Below are positions 12,056-24,235 of a stretch of DNA of 64,000 nucleotides, in pieces. The DNA comes from Streptomyces sp. NBC_01454. Its GTDB lineage: Bacteria; Actinomycetota; Actinomycetes; Streptomycetales; Streptomycetaceae. A program made the translations under genes and the position numbers. The stretch covers positions 3,596,001 to 3,660,000 of the forward strand of contig NZ_CP109460.1 of NCBI RefSeq assembly GCF_036227565.1, read 5' to 3'. The notes under the pieces are model-generated. The model ran no database searches and had not been told where the DNA came from. It was given only the letters and a program-made list of their open reading frames with translations. Each line of letters begins with the position of its first letter. Position 1 is the first letter of the stretch.

Positions 12056-12262
12056 ATGACTGACGTGCTGCTCATCGAGGATGATCCGCTGCTGCGGGAA
12101 GCCACCCAACTCTCCCTGGAACTGCACGGATACGGGGTCCGCACCGCCTCCGACGGCCACGCCGGACTGGCCCTGTTCCACGACCGCGCGCCCGATGTCA
12201 CCGTCGTGGACGTCATGCTGCCGCCTGCACCGAGCGGCTGGACGTTGGTCTTCTCCACGTAG
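12056..12262 (+). pseudogene. Truncated response regulator (receiver domain 5' half)
   Basis: The first ~56 residues are a good receiver domain: VLLIEDDPLLREATQLSLE with the acidic pair, then APDVTVVDVMLP with the phosphoacceptor Asp. Family similarity stops abruptly near 12223. The frame ends 13 codons later with unrelated residues, without the rest of the receiver, the DNA-binding domain or a kinase gene. It is a remnant of an OmpR-type regulator cut by a rearrangement, probably the same event that left the recombinase remnant downstream. Confidence 0.82.
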
Positions 12263-12441
12263 CTGTTGAACTCATCGGCTTTGCCGCCCGGTACCGCGTC
12301 AGGAGCTCAACACCGCTGCAGCTCGTGACGCTTGGATCCAGAGTGTGCTGCCCTGTCCGCACACGCATCGTCACGCACATCAATGGCCCGGGCTCGATAA
12401 CCCGGTGGTGGGGCGGGTGGGCCATCGTCCACACTGCGCCG

Positions 12442-12794
12442 ATGAATAGCCGATGCCCGTGTCCATGTTGCGGGCATCTCATCCTTGACGACATGCCCGG
12501 CTCCTTCGAGATCTGCTGGCCGGCGATGGCGGGCGGAGCCAATCCGACCTCACTCATCGACGCACAGCGCAACTATGAGGACTTCGGCGCCTGCGACCGA
12601 CAAGGCTTGGCCCACGTCCGCCCACCGGCCGCGACGAACCGCTCGATCCCGCTTGGCGCCCCATCGATCAGTCCCACGACTCCTTCGAGGACTGGGGCTC
12701 AGGGCCGCGGGCCCCATGACCCGAGGACCGCTCGGTGTTGTGCCGGCGGCTGCCAACCTTCTGGAGCCGCGACACCTCGACGAACACAGCCTGA
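12442..12794 (+). pseudogene. Decayed CPCC-family cysteine-rich protein gene
   Basis: The frame at 12442 gives RCPCPCCGHLILDDMPGSF and then GGANPTSLIDAQRNYEDFG, the two conserved blocks of the small CPCC zinc-ribbon-like family. Compared with intact members as I recall them, about 13 residues between the blocks, holding the second Cys pair (PVCFWEDD), are missing in frame. After VRPP (~12630) the similarity continues in another frame (DEPLDPAWRPI, DSFEDWG), meets a TGA at 12717, and resumes as SVLCRRLPTFW. Three lesions in ~350 bp make this a clear pseudogene. Its function is unknown even when intact. Confidence 0.78.
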
Positions 12795-12909
12795 GCCAAC
12801 CACTCCCGAGAGAAACCCGCAGGGCATCCCGAATCGAAGCTCTCGTCCCGCAGTTGGACGGCGATGCGGCCGAATCCGTGGATGCCCGCGCCGAGCCGCA
12901 GGCGAGCCG

Positions 12910-13164
12910 GTAGCGACGCTGTGCCGCGACAGGAGCACAAGGTCGTAGCTGGGCGTGGACATGCCCACGATCATGGAGATCCTGCGGCACACCCAGATCA
13001 GCCAGACCCGCCGCTACGTGAAGGGGCGATCGCACCTGTCGAAGGGCGCGATGACCCGCATGGAGAACACCTTCCTCCCTCGGCAGGAAGCCACCTCTGA
13101 GACCAGAACTGAGACCGCCGCCACCCGCGCAGACCGCTCCCGGCGCCGTCGCCACATCCGCTGA
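12910..13164 (+). pseudogene. C-terminal remnant of a tyrosine recombinase/integrase
   Basis: The segment VDMPTIMEILRHTQISQTRR and the following Tyr match the end of phage-type tyrosine recombinases, where LGHxQI...TxxY holds the last active-site His and the nucleophile Tyr. The catalytic core upstream is absent and a TAG interrupts the frame at 12946. The fragment ends ~50 bp from the 3' end of tRNA-Thr, which is where an integrase using that tRNA as attachment site would be. It cannot be active. Confidence 0.75.
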
Positions 13165-13170
13165 ACGAGA

Positions 13171-13205
13171 AAACCCCAGGTCAGAGTGATTCCGACCTGG
13201 GGTTT
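13171..13205 (-). terminator. Rho-independent terminator of tRNA-Thr
   Basis: A perfect 12-bp stem (13171-13182 with 13194-13205, 11-base loop), read on the minus strand, follows the tRNA 3' end by 7 bases and runs into TTTTCTCGTT. It is a standard terminator for the tRNA transcript. Confidence 0.88.
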
Positions 13206-13212
13206 CAAGATG

Positions 13213-13286
13213 AGCCGCCTTCGGGATTCGAACCCGAGACCTACGCATTACGAGTGCGTTGCTCTGGCCAACTGAGCTAAGGCGGC
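13213..13286 (-). tRNA. tRNA-Thr (anticodon CGT)
   Basis: The minus strand folds into a full cloverleaf: a 7-bp acceptor stem starting GCCGCCT, D-arm with AGCTCAGTTGG, anticodon loop CTCGTAA (anticodon CGT, reads ACG), and T-arm with GGTTCGAATCC. CCA is not encoded. A terminator follows at once. Recombinase debris on its 3' side suggests it once served as an attachment site. Confidence 0.96.
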
Positions 13287-13388
13287 GTGGTGCGCGGCCC
13301 AGTCTACACATCGTTGAGGGGTGCATTGTCACCGGTTTAGGGGCTGGTCAGAGGTTGGCCGGAAGGTGTGTGAGGGGTGTGGTGCGGA

Positions 13389-14978
13389 TCACTTGCAGCG
13401 TTTGCCCTTCGGGGGGACGGTGCCGTCGAGGAGGTAGGTGTTGATCGTGGTGTCGATGCAGTCGCTGCCGCGGCCGTAGGCGGTGTGGCCGTCGCCCTCG
13501 TAGGTGAGGAGGGTGGCGCTGGAGAGCTGGCGGGCAAGGGCCTTGGCCCAGACGTAGGGGGTGGCCGGGTCGCGGGTGGTGCCGACGACGAGGATCGGGG
13601 CGGCGCCCTTGGCCTCGATGCGGTGGGCCGTGCCGGTGGGCTTGACCGGCCAGTACGCGCAGTTCATGGCGGCCCAGGCGAAGCTTTCGCCGAAGACCGG
13701 GGAGGCCTTGCGGAAGCCCGGCACGGCGGCGCGGACCTGGGCGGGGCTGCGGAAGGCGGGCGCGAGGTCGATGCAGTTGACGGCGGGGTTGGCGTACATC
13801 TGGTTGCTGTAGGTGCCGTTCGGGTCGCGCTCGTAGTAGCTGTCGGAGAGGGTGAGCAGCCCGCGGCCGTCGCCGGCCTTGGCCTGGGCCAGGTACTCAC
13901 GCAGGACCGGCCAGGCCCGTTGGTCGTACATGGCGGCGATGACGCCTGTGGTGGCGAGGGATTCGGTGAGCTTGCGTTCCTGGCCCGTCGCCGCCGGGTG
14001 GGCGTCCAGCTTCTTGAAGAGGGCGGACAGCTGGCGGCCGGCGTCCGTGGTGCTCTTCGTGCCGAGCGGGCAGTCCTTTTGCTTGATGCAGTCCGCGGCG
14101 AACGACGTGAAGGCGGTGTTGAAGCCGGCGGTCTGCTCGAGGTTGGTGGCGCGGGAGTCGAGCTCCGGGTCCATGGCGCCGTCGAGGACCATGCGGCCGA
14201 CGCGGGAGGGGTAGAGGCCGGCGTAGGTGGCGCCGAGCATGGTGCCGTAGGAGGCGCCCACGTAGTAGAGCTTCGCATCGCCCAGGACGGCGCGCAGGAC
14301 GTCCATGTCGCGGGCGGCCTCGATGGTGGAGACGTGCGGGAGCAGCTTGCCGGAGCGGGATGCGCAGCCCTTGGCGAACGCGCGGTAGGCGTTGACGAGC
14401 TTGGTGGTCTCGGCCGAGGAGTCCGGGGTCTGGTCGACCTCGGTGTAGCGGTCCATCTGCTTGTTGGACAGGCACTCGACCGGTGCGCTGCGGGCCACGC
14501 CGCGCGGGTCCATCGCCACCATGTCGTAGCGGGCGCGGACGGCGGCGGGCTGGGGTGCGTACTGCTGGAGGTAGTCGATAGCGGAAGCGCCGGGGCCGCC
14601 CGGGTTGACCATCAGGGAGCCGATCCGGCTGCCGGGGCCGGTGGCTTTCTTGCGGGCCACCGCGAGCTTGAGGTCGTTGCCGGTGTCGGGTTTGGCGTAG
14701 TCCAGGGGGGCCTTCATCGTGGCGCACTCGAATCCGGACACTCCGCAGGGGCGCCAGCTCAGCTTCTGGTCGTAGTACGGGCGGAGGTTGCCGGGCGTGG
14801 AGGACGCAAGGGGCGCAAGGGTGGCGTCGGCGGCGGGGCGCTGGGCGCCGGCTTCCGTGGTGCCGCCCGCGGACGTCTCGCCGTCGGGGGACGAACTCCC
14901 CGAGGAGCAGCCGGAGATCAGCAGAGCGGTGGCCGCGAGAACAGCGGCGGAGGTGCGGAGCAGACGGCTGGTGGCCAT
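13389..14978 (-). CDS. Exported lipoprotein tripeptidyl aminopeptidase-type alpha/beta hydrolase
   Basis: A 529-residue SlpD/Tap-like peptidase that should remove tri- or dipeptides from protein N-termini outside the cell. A lipoprotein signal ends LLISGC. The alpha/beta-hydrolase part has the oxyanion region LMVNPGGPGAS, the nucleophile in VGASYGTMLGATYAG, the acid in VVGTTRDPATPY and the His in GDGHTAYG. Several conserved Cys in the C-terminal TAP-like domain suggest disulphides. The ATG at 14978 is chosen because it begins the signal peptide and has GGGA upstream; a longer Pro-rich in-frame extension to 15113 has no support. The ~245 bp upstream hold only GGTGCG-type low-complexity DNA. 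Confidence 0.92.
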   Translation of the reverse strand: MATSRLLRTSAAVLAATALLISGCSSGSSSPDGETSAGGTTEAGAQRPAADATLAPLASSTPGNLRPYYDQKLSWRPCGVSGFECATMKAPLDYAKPDTGNDLKLAVARKKATGPGSRIGSLMVNPGGPGASAIDYLQQYAPQPAAVRARYDMVAMDPRGVARSAPVECLSNKQMDRYTEVDQTPDSSAETTKLVNAYRAFAKGCASRSGKLLPHVSTIEAARDMDVLRAVLGDAKLYYVGASYGTMLGATYAGLYPSRVGRMVLDGAMDPELDSRATNLEQTAGFNTAFTSFAADCIKQKDCPLGTKSTTDAGRQLSALFKKLDAHPAATGQERKLTESLATTGVIAAMYDQRAWPVLREYLAQAKAGDGRGLLTLSDSYYERDPNGTYSNQMYANPAVNCIDLAPAFRSPAQVRAAVPGFRKASPVFGESFAWAAMNCAYWPVKPTGTAHRIEAKGAAPILVVGTTRDPATPYVWAKALARQLSSATLLTYEGDGHTAYGRGSDCIDTTINTYLLDGTVPPKGKRCK

Positions 14979-15223
14979 GGGCGGTGTCCCTTGGTCTCGG
15001 TCCGTGGAATCTGGAGTGCGGTGCGGTGCGGTCCTTGGAGGTGGAGTGCGGGGCGGTGGGGGTGTCGGGCGGGGAGCCGGTGGGTGGGGTGGGTGAGGGT
15101 GACGGCTCCTCAACGGAGAGTATCCGGGTGGGGACGTTGTGTGTGCGGTTCCGGGGGCGGGAAGGGTGGGGATCGGCGGGAGGGGTGGGGTCGGGGTGGC
15201 GGGCCCCGCTCGTGCGGTGCCGG

Positions 15224-16480
15224 TCAGCCGGCGCGGAGGGCCGCCGTCATGGCCTCGACCGCGAGGAGCGGGGCCACGTTGCGGTCCAGGGCCTCGCGGC
15301 AGGCGATGACGGCTTCTATCCGGCGGAGGGTGCGTTCGGGGGTCGAGGTCGTGGCGATGCGCTGGATGCTGTCGCGCACCTCGTCGTTGGCCAGCGCCAC
15401 CGAGGCGCCCAGCTGGAGGGTGAGGACGTCGCGGTAGAAGCCGGTGAGGTCGACCAGGGCCAGGTCGAGGCTGTCGCGCTGGGTGCGGGTCGAGCGGCGC
15501 TTCTGTCGGTCCTGGAGCTCCTTCATGGCACCGGCCGTGCCGCGCGGCAGCCGGCCGCCGGTTCCCGAGGCGGCGCCGAGCGCGGCGCGCAGCTCCTCGG
15601 TCTCCTTGGTGTCGACGTCCTCGGCCACCTGCTTGGCATCCTCACCCGCGGCGTCGATCAGCTCCTGGGCGGCCTTGAGGCAGCCGCCGATGTCGTCGAT
15701 GCGGAGCGGGAGTTTGAGCACGGCCGTCCGGCGGGCGCGGGCCCGCTCATCGGTGGCGAGACGGCGGGCCCGGCCGATGTGCCCCTGGGTGGCGCGGGCG
15801 GCCCGGGCGGCGGCCGCCGGCTCGATGCCGTCCCGGCGGACGAGGACCTCGGCGACGGCGTCGACCGGCGGCGTGCACAGGGAGAGATGGCGGCAGCGGG
15901 AGCGGATGGTGGGGAGGACGTCCTCGACGGAGGGGGCGCAGAGCAGCCAGACCGTACGGGGGGCGGGCTCCTCCACGGCCTTGAGGAGGACGTTGCCGGC
16001 GCCTTCGGTGAGGCGGTCGGCGTCCTCCAGGACGATCACCTGCCAGCGGCCGCCGGCCGGCGAGAGGGAGGACCGCCGGACCAGGTCACGGGTCTCCTTG
16101 ACGCCGATCGACAGCAGGTCCGTACGGACGATCTCGACATCGGCGTGCGTGCCGACCAGGGCGGTGTGGCAGCCGTCGCAGAAGCCGCAGCCGGGGGCGC
16201 CGTACTCTCCCGCGCGGTCCGGGCTGACGCACTGCAGGGCGGCGGCGAAGGCACGGGCCGCGGTGGCCCGGCCGGAGCCCGGCGGGCCCGTGAACAGCCA
16301 GGCGTGGGTCATCTGGGAGGCACCGCTCCCGCCGGCGGACGGCGCCGGCCGCGCACCGCGCCCGGCCCCGGCCGCGGCCGCGGCGTGCTCCGCGGTGATG
16401 AGGGCGTCCGCATCGTGCGCGGCCGCGGCCAGCTGCACCGTCACCCGGTCCTGGCCGACCACGTCGTCCCATACCGTCAT
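15224..16480 (-). CDS. holB: DNA polymerase III delta' subunit
   Basis: A 418-residue clamp-loader subunit. It begins VWDDVVGQDRV, then WLFTGPPGSGRATAARAFA, where the usual P-loop Lys is Arg, as expected for a delta' that does not hydrolyse ATP. A zinc-binding set CGFCDGCH follows, then VIVLEDADRLTEGAGNVLLK (Walker-B-like) and the TIRSRC motif of clamp-loader AAA+ proteins. About 35 residues of Ala/Gly-rich low complexity sit between the first strand and the P-loop. The C-terminal half is the helical collar domain. The start at 16480 is the first Met before the conserved region. It lies downstream of tmk on the same strand, but a strong hairpin separates them. Confidence 0.94.
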   Translation of the reverse strand: MTVWDDVVGQDRVTVQLAAAAHDADALITAEHAAAAAGAGRGARPAPSAGGSGASQMTHAWLFTGPPGSGRATAARAFAAALQCVSPDRAGEYGAPGCGFCDGCHTALVGTHADVEIVRTDLLSIGVKETRDLVRRSSLSPAGGRWQVIVLEDADRLTEGAGNVLLKAVEEPAPRTVWLLCAPSVEDVLPTIRSRCRHLSLCTPPVDAVAEVLVRRDGIEPAAAARAARATQGHIGRARRLATDERARARRTAVLKLPLRIDDIGGCLKAAQELIDAAGEDAKQVAEDVDTKETEELRAALGAASGTGGRLPRGTAGAMKELQDRQKRRSTRTQRDSLDLALVDLTGFYRDVLTLQLGASVALANDEVRDSIQRIATTSTPERTLRRIEAVIACREALDRNVAPLLAVEAMTAALRAG

Positions 16481-16655
16481 CGCTGCCCGCCGTTCCTGTC
16501 CGTTCCGTACCGCTCGTGGTGTGCGGAGTGCGCCCGCGCCCGGCCGCGCACACCACGCATTGCTCCGCGCCCGACCCATTGTGGTGCACCCCACTGACAA
16601 ACGGCTCCGGAACCCGGCGCCGGACGGCCCGGCGGACACGTGCGCAGGAGCGGAA

Positions 16656-16695
16656 ACGGCCGTGGCCGCAGCTTTCGGGCTGCGGCCACGGCCGT
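16656..16695 (-). terminator. Hairpin terminator after tmk
   Basis: A perfect 16-bp stem (16656-16671 with 16680-16695, 8-base loop) lies 23 bp beyond the tmk stop. It has no T-run, as is common in Streptomyces. It probably separates tmk transcription from holB. Confidence 0.7.
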
Positions 16696-16718
16696 GGGTG
16701 AGCGCTTCCGGGCCGGTG

Positions 16719-19700
16719 CTAGCGGCGCCGTCCCCGGCCGCCGCGGCGGCCGTTGTCGCCCGCGCCGCCGCCCGAGCCGCTGTCCGTTTCGTCGTCGTGC
16801 TCGCCCAGCAGCTCGTCGGCGAGCGTCGGCAGATCGTCCAGCGGGGTCTCCTCCGCCCATTCGGGGCGGGGGCGGCTGCGCTGCGGAGGCTCGACGGGGT
16901 GACCCGTTGCCGGGTCGATCTGCGGGAGTTCGCGGGTGCGCTCGACGCGCGACTCGGCCGGGGAGCCGGACCGCCGTCCCGATGCCGTGGCGTGCCCGGT
17001 CTCCGGTGTTCCCGGCGTCTCCTTGCGGAACATCCACGACGGCACGCGGTCGGCGGGGTCGCCCTCCCGGTCGTGCCGGAGCCGGCCGGCGGTGCCGCTT
17101 CCACCGGCGTCCCGTACGGGCGGCAGGACGGCGGTCTCCTCCGCGTCCGTGCCGGCCCCGCGGTCGTGCCGGGCGTCCCGGGCGTCCCGGGCGTCCCGGG
17201 CGTCCCGGGTGTCCCGCACGGAGGGCAGCACAGCCGTCTCGTCCGCCGCACCGGACGGGTGTCCGCCCTGCGCCTCGGGCCACGACACGACCTCGGTCCG
17301 CTCGGTGTCCGCGCCGGAACCGGACGCCGCAGGCTCCTCGGGCGCGCTCTCCGCCAGCCGCTTGCGCAGATCCGCGACCGGCGTCTCCGCGGTGGGAGCG
17401 TCCGCCGCCTCGTTCGCGGCCCGGGCCTCGGCCGCCGCTTCGGCCGCCGCCTTGGCCTCCGCCGCGGCCGCCGCCTCCGCGGCCGCCCGCCGTGCCTCCT
17501 CGGCACGGACCAGGGCTGCCTCGGCCTTGCGCTGCTTCTCCAGGCGGCGCTCCTCGGCCTCCTTGCGCAGCCGCGCCTCTTCCTCGTGCTGCCTGCGCAG
17601 GCGCTCCTGCTCGGCCTCGCGGGCGCGCTCCTCCGCCTCGCGGCGCTGCCGCTCCGCCTCCGCGGCCTGCCGGGCCTCGTCGGCGCGCTTGCGGGCCTCT
17701 TCGGCCTGCCGGGCCTCCTCGCGCGCCCTGGCCTCCTCGGCTTCGCGGCGCTTGCGCTCCTCTTCGTCGGCGCGCAGCTTGGCGAGCTGCTCCTGGCGCT
17801 CGCGCTCCAGGCGCTCTTCCTCCGCCTTGCGCGCGGCCTCCTCCTCGGCCTTGCGGCGGGCCTCCTCCTCGGCGGCCTTACGGGCCTCGGCCTGCGCCTG
17901 GATCTCGGCCTCGGACAGCGGGAGGACCTGGTCGAGGCGGTGCCGCACGACGGTGGTGACGGCTTCCGGCTCCTGGCCGGCGTCGACGACCAGATAGCGC
18001 GCGGGGTCGGCGGCGGCCAGCGTCAGGAAGCCTGCCCGCACCCGCTGGTGGAACTCGGCGGGCTCGGACTCCAGCCGGTCCGGTGCCTCGGTGAAGCGCT
18101 CCCGTGCGGTCTCCGGGGAGATGTCGAGCAGCACCGTCAGATGGGGGACGAGGCCGTCCGTGGCCCAGCGCGAGATGCGGGCGATCTCCGTGGGCGCGAG
18201 GTTGCGCCCGGCGCCCTGGTAGGCGACCGAGGAGTCGATGTACCGGTCGGTGAGGACGACCGCGCCGCGCTCCAGGGCGGGCCGGATGACGCTGTTGACG
18301 TGCTCGGCCCGGTCGGCGGCGAACATCAGCGCCTCCGCACGGTCCGAGAGCCCGGACGTCGAGACGTCCAGGATGATCGAGCGCAGGCGCTTGCCGATCG
18401 CGGTGGCGCCCGGCTCGCGGGTCACCACGACCTCGTGGCCCTTGCTGCGGATCCACTCCGCGAGCGCCTCGACCTGGGTGGACTTGCCGGCGCCGTCGCC
18501 GCCTTCGAGGGCGAGGAAGAAGCCGGTGGGGGCGGGCGCCTGGGCCGGGTCGCCGCCGCGCAGCGCCTCGCGCAGGTCGCGCCGCAGCGGCACGCCCTGC
18601 CGGTCGTCGACCTTGCCGAGCACCAGGGCGGCGACCGGCAGCAGCAGCGCGCCGGCCAGCATCAGGGTGTAGGCCGCACCGCCGTAGGCGAAGTTGAAGG
18701 TGCCGTCTCCGAGGTGGTGCGGGCCGATGACGGCCGCGAGCAGCGGCGCCACGATGGCGGCCACCGCGACCGAGAGCCGGACGACGGCGTGCAGATGCTC
18801 GGTGGTGCGGGCGGTGCGGGACTCCTCGGACTCCTGCTCCAGCAGGACGTGCCCCGTATTGGCGGCTATGCCGGCGCAGACACCGGCCAGCAGCGCGAGC
18901 ACCAGCACCGTCGTCGGGTCCGGGACCAGCCCCATGGCCAGCAGCGCGAGGCCGGTGGCGGCCACCGCCAGGGCGAGCAGCCGGCGCCGGGAGAGGGCGG
19001 GCAGCACACGGTGGGCGGCGCGGATGCCGATCACCGTCCCGCCGGTCAGCGCGAGCACCAGCAGCGCGAAGGTGGCCGGTCCGCCGGCCAGGTCGTAGCC
19101 GTGCAGGACGGCGAGCGCGACGGCGGCGGCGATCGCGGCGGCCACCGCGGCGCAGGTCGTCACCAGCAGCGGGATCACGCCGGTGCGGCCCTTGTCGGCG
19201 GCCGCCGGGGCCGTGCCCGGCTCGGCGTTCTCACCCGGGGCCGGCTGTCCGGTCTTCGCTCCCGTGGTCCGCGGGCGGCGCAGCCCCTCCAGGGGGGAGC
19301 GCGGCCGCGGCGTCGGCACACCGGGGAGTTCGATGAAGTAGAGGATCGATACGGAGGCGGCGAACAGACCGGCGGCGACATACGAGCCGAGCGCGGCCTG
19401 GTGCAGGTGGAACCAGTCGATGCCGGTGCCCAGCAGCTTGCTGACGAGGGTGACGACCACGAGCGCGGCGGCCGCGATCGGCAGCGAGACGAAGCCGGTG
19501 CGCAGCGAGAGGCGGCGCAGGGCGTCCATGTTGTCCGGGAGCGGCCGGACGGCGGCACCCTCGGGGGGCGGCGCGGGCAGCAGCCCGGGGGCCGCGCTCT
19601 CCCGTGCAACGGTCCAGAAGCGTTCGGCGACGCCGATGACGAAGACCGTCACCAGCAGCCAGGCCAGTGCGTCGTCCGGCGTCCAGTTGATCCACAGGGG

Positions 19701-20114
19701 CGCGATGACCAGCAGCGCGAGCCTCAGCAGATCCGCGCCGATCATCGTCCAGCGCCGGTCCAGCGGCCCCGAGGGCGCGGTGAGCGCGGACAGCGGGCCC
19801 AGCAGGACGGCCCCGAAGAGCAACGTCGACAGCATCCGCGCGGCGAAGACCACGGTGACCGCGAGAGCGGCACCCCGATAACCACCGCCGAAGACGGGCT
19901 CGCCGCCCAGCGGTACGTACAGCGCCGCCTGCAGGGCGAGGAGTACGAGGACAAGCATGGACAGGGCATCGCCGATACCCCCGACGAACTGGGCGCTCCA
20001 CAATCGCTTCAGTGGGGGGAAGCGAAGCAGGGCTCGCACGGCGCGCTCGCGGGAATCCGCCGCTAGGGCGCCTGAAGTGGGGGTCACGACCGTTGGCTGC
20101 TCGGCACGCGTCAT
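16719..20114 (-). CDS. tmk: Membrane-anchored thymidylate kinase with long coiled-coil tail
   Basis: An 1131-residue multidomain protein. Residues ~1-500 form a polytopic membrane domain resembling MFS transporters. Residues ~520-735 are a complete thymidylate kinase: P-loop [19 protein letters not shown], and [15 protein letters not shown] with the DRY motif. Residues ~745-895 are an uninterrupted Ala/Glu/Lys/Arg heptad region (long coiled coil). The rest is charged and disordered, includes an Arg-Asp-Ala repeat, and ends in a basic RRGGRGRRR. The kinase makes dTDP for DNA synthesis; attaching it to the membrane and to a rod-like tail is, as I recall, a Streptomyces feature, and its purpose is not established. 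The start has no strong ribosome site. Confidence 0.93.
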   Translation of the reverse strand: MTRAEQPTVVTPTSGALAADSRERAVRALLRFPPLKRLWSAQFVGGIGDALSMLVLVLLALQAALYVPLGGEPVFGGGYRGAALAVTVVFAARMLSTLLFGAVLLGPLSALTAPSGPLDRRWTMIGADLLRLALLVIAPLWINWTPDDALAWLLVTVFVIGVAERFWTVARESAAPGLLPAPPPEGAAVRPLPDNMDALRRLSLRTGFVSLPIAAAALVVVTLVSKLLGTGIDWFHLHQAALGSYVAAGLFAASVSILYFIELPGVPTPRPRSPLEGLRRPRTTGAKTGQPAPGENAEPGTAPAAADKGRTGVIPLLVTTCAAVAAAIAAAVALAVLHGYDLAGGPATFALLVLALTGGTVIGIRAAHRVLPALSRRRLLALAVAATGLALLAMGLVPDPTTVLVLALLAGVCAGIAANTGHVLLEQESEESRTARTTEHLHAVVRLSVAVAAIVAPLLAAVIGPHHLGDGTFNFAYGGAAYTLMLAGALLLPVAALVLGKVDDRQGVPLRRDLREALRGGDPAQAPAPTGFFLALEGGDGAGKSTQVEALAEWIRSKGHEVVVTREPGATAIGKRLRSIILDVSTSGLSDRAEALMFAADRAEHVNSVIRPALERGAVVLTDRYIDSSVAYQGAGRNLAPTEIARISRWATDGLVPHLTVLLDISPETARERFTEAPDRLESEPAEFHQRVRAGFLTLAAADPARYLVVDAGQEPEAVTTVVRHRLDQVLPLSEAEIQAQAEARKAAEEEARRKAEEEAARKAEEERLERERQEQLAKLRADEEERKRREAEEARAREEARQAEEARKRADEARQAAEAERQRREAEERAREAEQERLRRQHEEEARLRKEAEERRLEKQRKAEAALVRAEEARRAAAEAAAAAEAKAAAEAAAEARAANEAADAPTAETPVADLRKRLAESAPEEPAASGSGADTERTEVVSWPEAQGGHPSGAADETAVLPSVRDTRDARDARDARDARHDRGAGTDAEETAVLPPVRDAGGSGTAGRLRHDREGDPADRVPSWMFRKETPGTPETGHATASGRRSGSPAESRVERTRELPQIDPATGHPVEPPQRSRPRPEWAEETPLDDLPTLADELLGEHDDETDSGSGGGAGDNGRRGGRGRRR
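17171..17215. repeat. 9-bp minisatellite inside tmk
   Basis: Five near-identical 9-bp units (GGGCGTCCC, last copy one change) run head to tail. They encode the RDARDARDA repeat in the disordered tail of the kinase protein. The length is a multiple of three, so changes in copy number would stay in frame. Confidence 0.88.
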
Positions 20115-20167
20115 CTCGCCAGCCTATCGGGACACCCCACGCCGTCGAGCGCCCACCCGAACAAATG

Positions 20168-20202
20168 GGCGGACCCGACGGAAGGAATCCGTCGGGTCCG
20201 CC
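20168..20202 (-). terminator. Terminator after topA
   Basis: A perfect 14-bp stem (20168-20181 with 20189-20202, 7-base loop) lies 55 bp past the topA stop. On the minus strand it is followed by the T-rich ATTTGTT. It closes the topA unit before tmk. Confidence 0.85.
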
Positions 20203-20256
20203 TCTGTCCTGCGGGTTGCCGCCGAGCCGGCCGGGCCGGGCCCGGCCGCGCGGTGG

Positions 20257-23109
<2,853 letters not shown>

Positions 23110-23614
23110 CTTCGCTCTTCTCTCCGGTCGACGCTGGGAATACCCCCCGGTCGGACGTTGGGGGCGCACTGCGGTGACGCTTGACGCTGCGGAGTGTGAC
23201 GGTACCTCCCGGCCCCGTGTCAAACGGAAAAACCCCGCAACGCCACTCGAACGGTAACCCGACTACATGCCTTCATGCCGCCCGGACCGCACCAGGCGTT
23301 CCCCGCGGGCCGGGAACGGGACCGGTGGATCATGGCGGGCCCGCGCCGCATTGCTGCGTCCACCTCGGACGACTCCCGCGGACCGCGGTCCGCGGCACCA
23401 CCGGTGATCTCACACGGTGACGGATCCCCGACGGTTCGCCGGTCGCCCGGCGCCGGTCTCCGTACTGTCCGCGAGCGGCGAACCGTCACAGGGCGGCGCC
23501 GAATGCCGTCATTGCCTTGATACAGCATGTGAGCGGGCTGGCAGGATGGACACGGCACGGCTCGCCGTTCGAGCCGAGTACAGCCGTCGTCACGCACCCT
23601 CGGGGGGACCACTC
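23110..23614. promoter_or_regulatory. Divergent intergenic region with a 20-bp perfect palindrome
   Basis: This 505-bp stretch separates topA (minus) from the membrane protein gene at 23615 (plus) and should hold both promoters. No convincing gene is present. The notable element is a perfect 20-bp palindrome at 23376-23395 (CCGCGGACC-type arms), centred ~275 bp upstream of the topA start and ~230 bp upstream of the plus-strand gene. It could be an operator. The topA promoter of Streptomyces is known to respond to supercoiling. Confidence 0.5.
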
Positions 23615-24235
23615 ATGGCGCACCAGTACCCCGGACCGCCGCCGGAACAGCCGCCCGGCCAGAACCCTTACGCCGCACCGGACGGCGGCGCGCCCGCCGG
23701 CTCCGGCTACGGCTTCCCGCAGGGCGGCCGCCCCGGGGAGCCCGCATACGGCTATCCGCAGACCCCCTCGCAGCCGCCGCCCGGCTACGGCGCTCCGCAC
23801 GAGGGCGCGCAGCAGCCACCCGCACCGGGCTTCCCGCCGGCCGCCCCGCCGCAGCCGGCGCCGGGCGGCCACCAGGGCGGAGCGCAGCCCGGCGGGATGA
23901 TGCTGTCGCTCGGCGACATCGCGGTCAGCGGCGACATGATCATGACGCCCGCCGGGCCGATGCCGCTGAAGGGCGCGGTGTGGACGGCGACCGATATGTC
24001 GCGGACGGAGGAGCGGATGCCGACGCACGCGGTCGTGCTCGCCATCGTCTTCTTCCTCTTCTGTCTGCTCGGTCTGCTCTTCCTGCTGATGAAGGAGCGG
24101 GTGACGACCGGGTTTGTGCAGGTCACGGTGAACAGCGGCGGCCGGCACCACTCCACGATGATCCCGGTGCAGTCCCGCGAGCAGGTCATGTTCGTGCTCA
24201 ACCAGGTCAACTACGCCAGGTCGCTGAGCGTGTGA
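23615..24235 (+). CDS. Pro/Gly-rich single-span membrane protein
   Basis: A 206-residue protein. Residues ~1-95 are Pro/Gly/Tyr/Gln-rich and disordered (repeats like YGYPQ, PPGYGAP), typical of actinobacterial membrane proteins of unknown function. A soluble segment follows (LSLGDIAVSGDMIMTPAGP), then one membrane span (VVLAIVFFLFCLLGLLFLLM) and a ~45-residue C-terminal domain. The ATG at 23615 has GGGGGGA at 5-10 bp. Its stop overlaps the next gene's GTG (GTGA), so the two are coupled. The function is unknown. Confidence 0.85.
   Translation: MAHQYPGPPPEQPPGQNPYAAPDGGAPAGSGYGFPQGGRPGEPAYGYPQTPSQPPPGYGAPHEGAQQPPAPGFPPAAPPQPAPGGHQGGAQPGGMMLSLGDIAVSGDMIMTPAGPMPLKGAVWTATDMSRTEERMPTHAVVLAIVFFLFCLLGLLFLLMKERVTTGFVQVTVNSGGRHHSTMIPVQSREQVMFVLNQVNYARSLSV

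Noticed and set aside
12325..12948. Apparent intact 207-residue gene
   Set aside because: Only residues 40-100 resemble a family (CPCC); the rest is out of frame relative to that family, so it is a pseudogene remnant.
15444..20066. 1540-codon open frame on + through holB and tmk
   Set aside because: It lies antisense to two clear gene families; the composition (Arg/Ala/Gly runs) is that expected of a stop-poor antisense frame in high-GC DNA.
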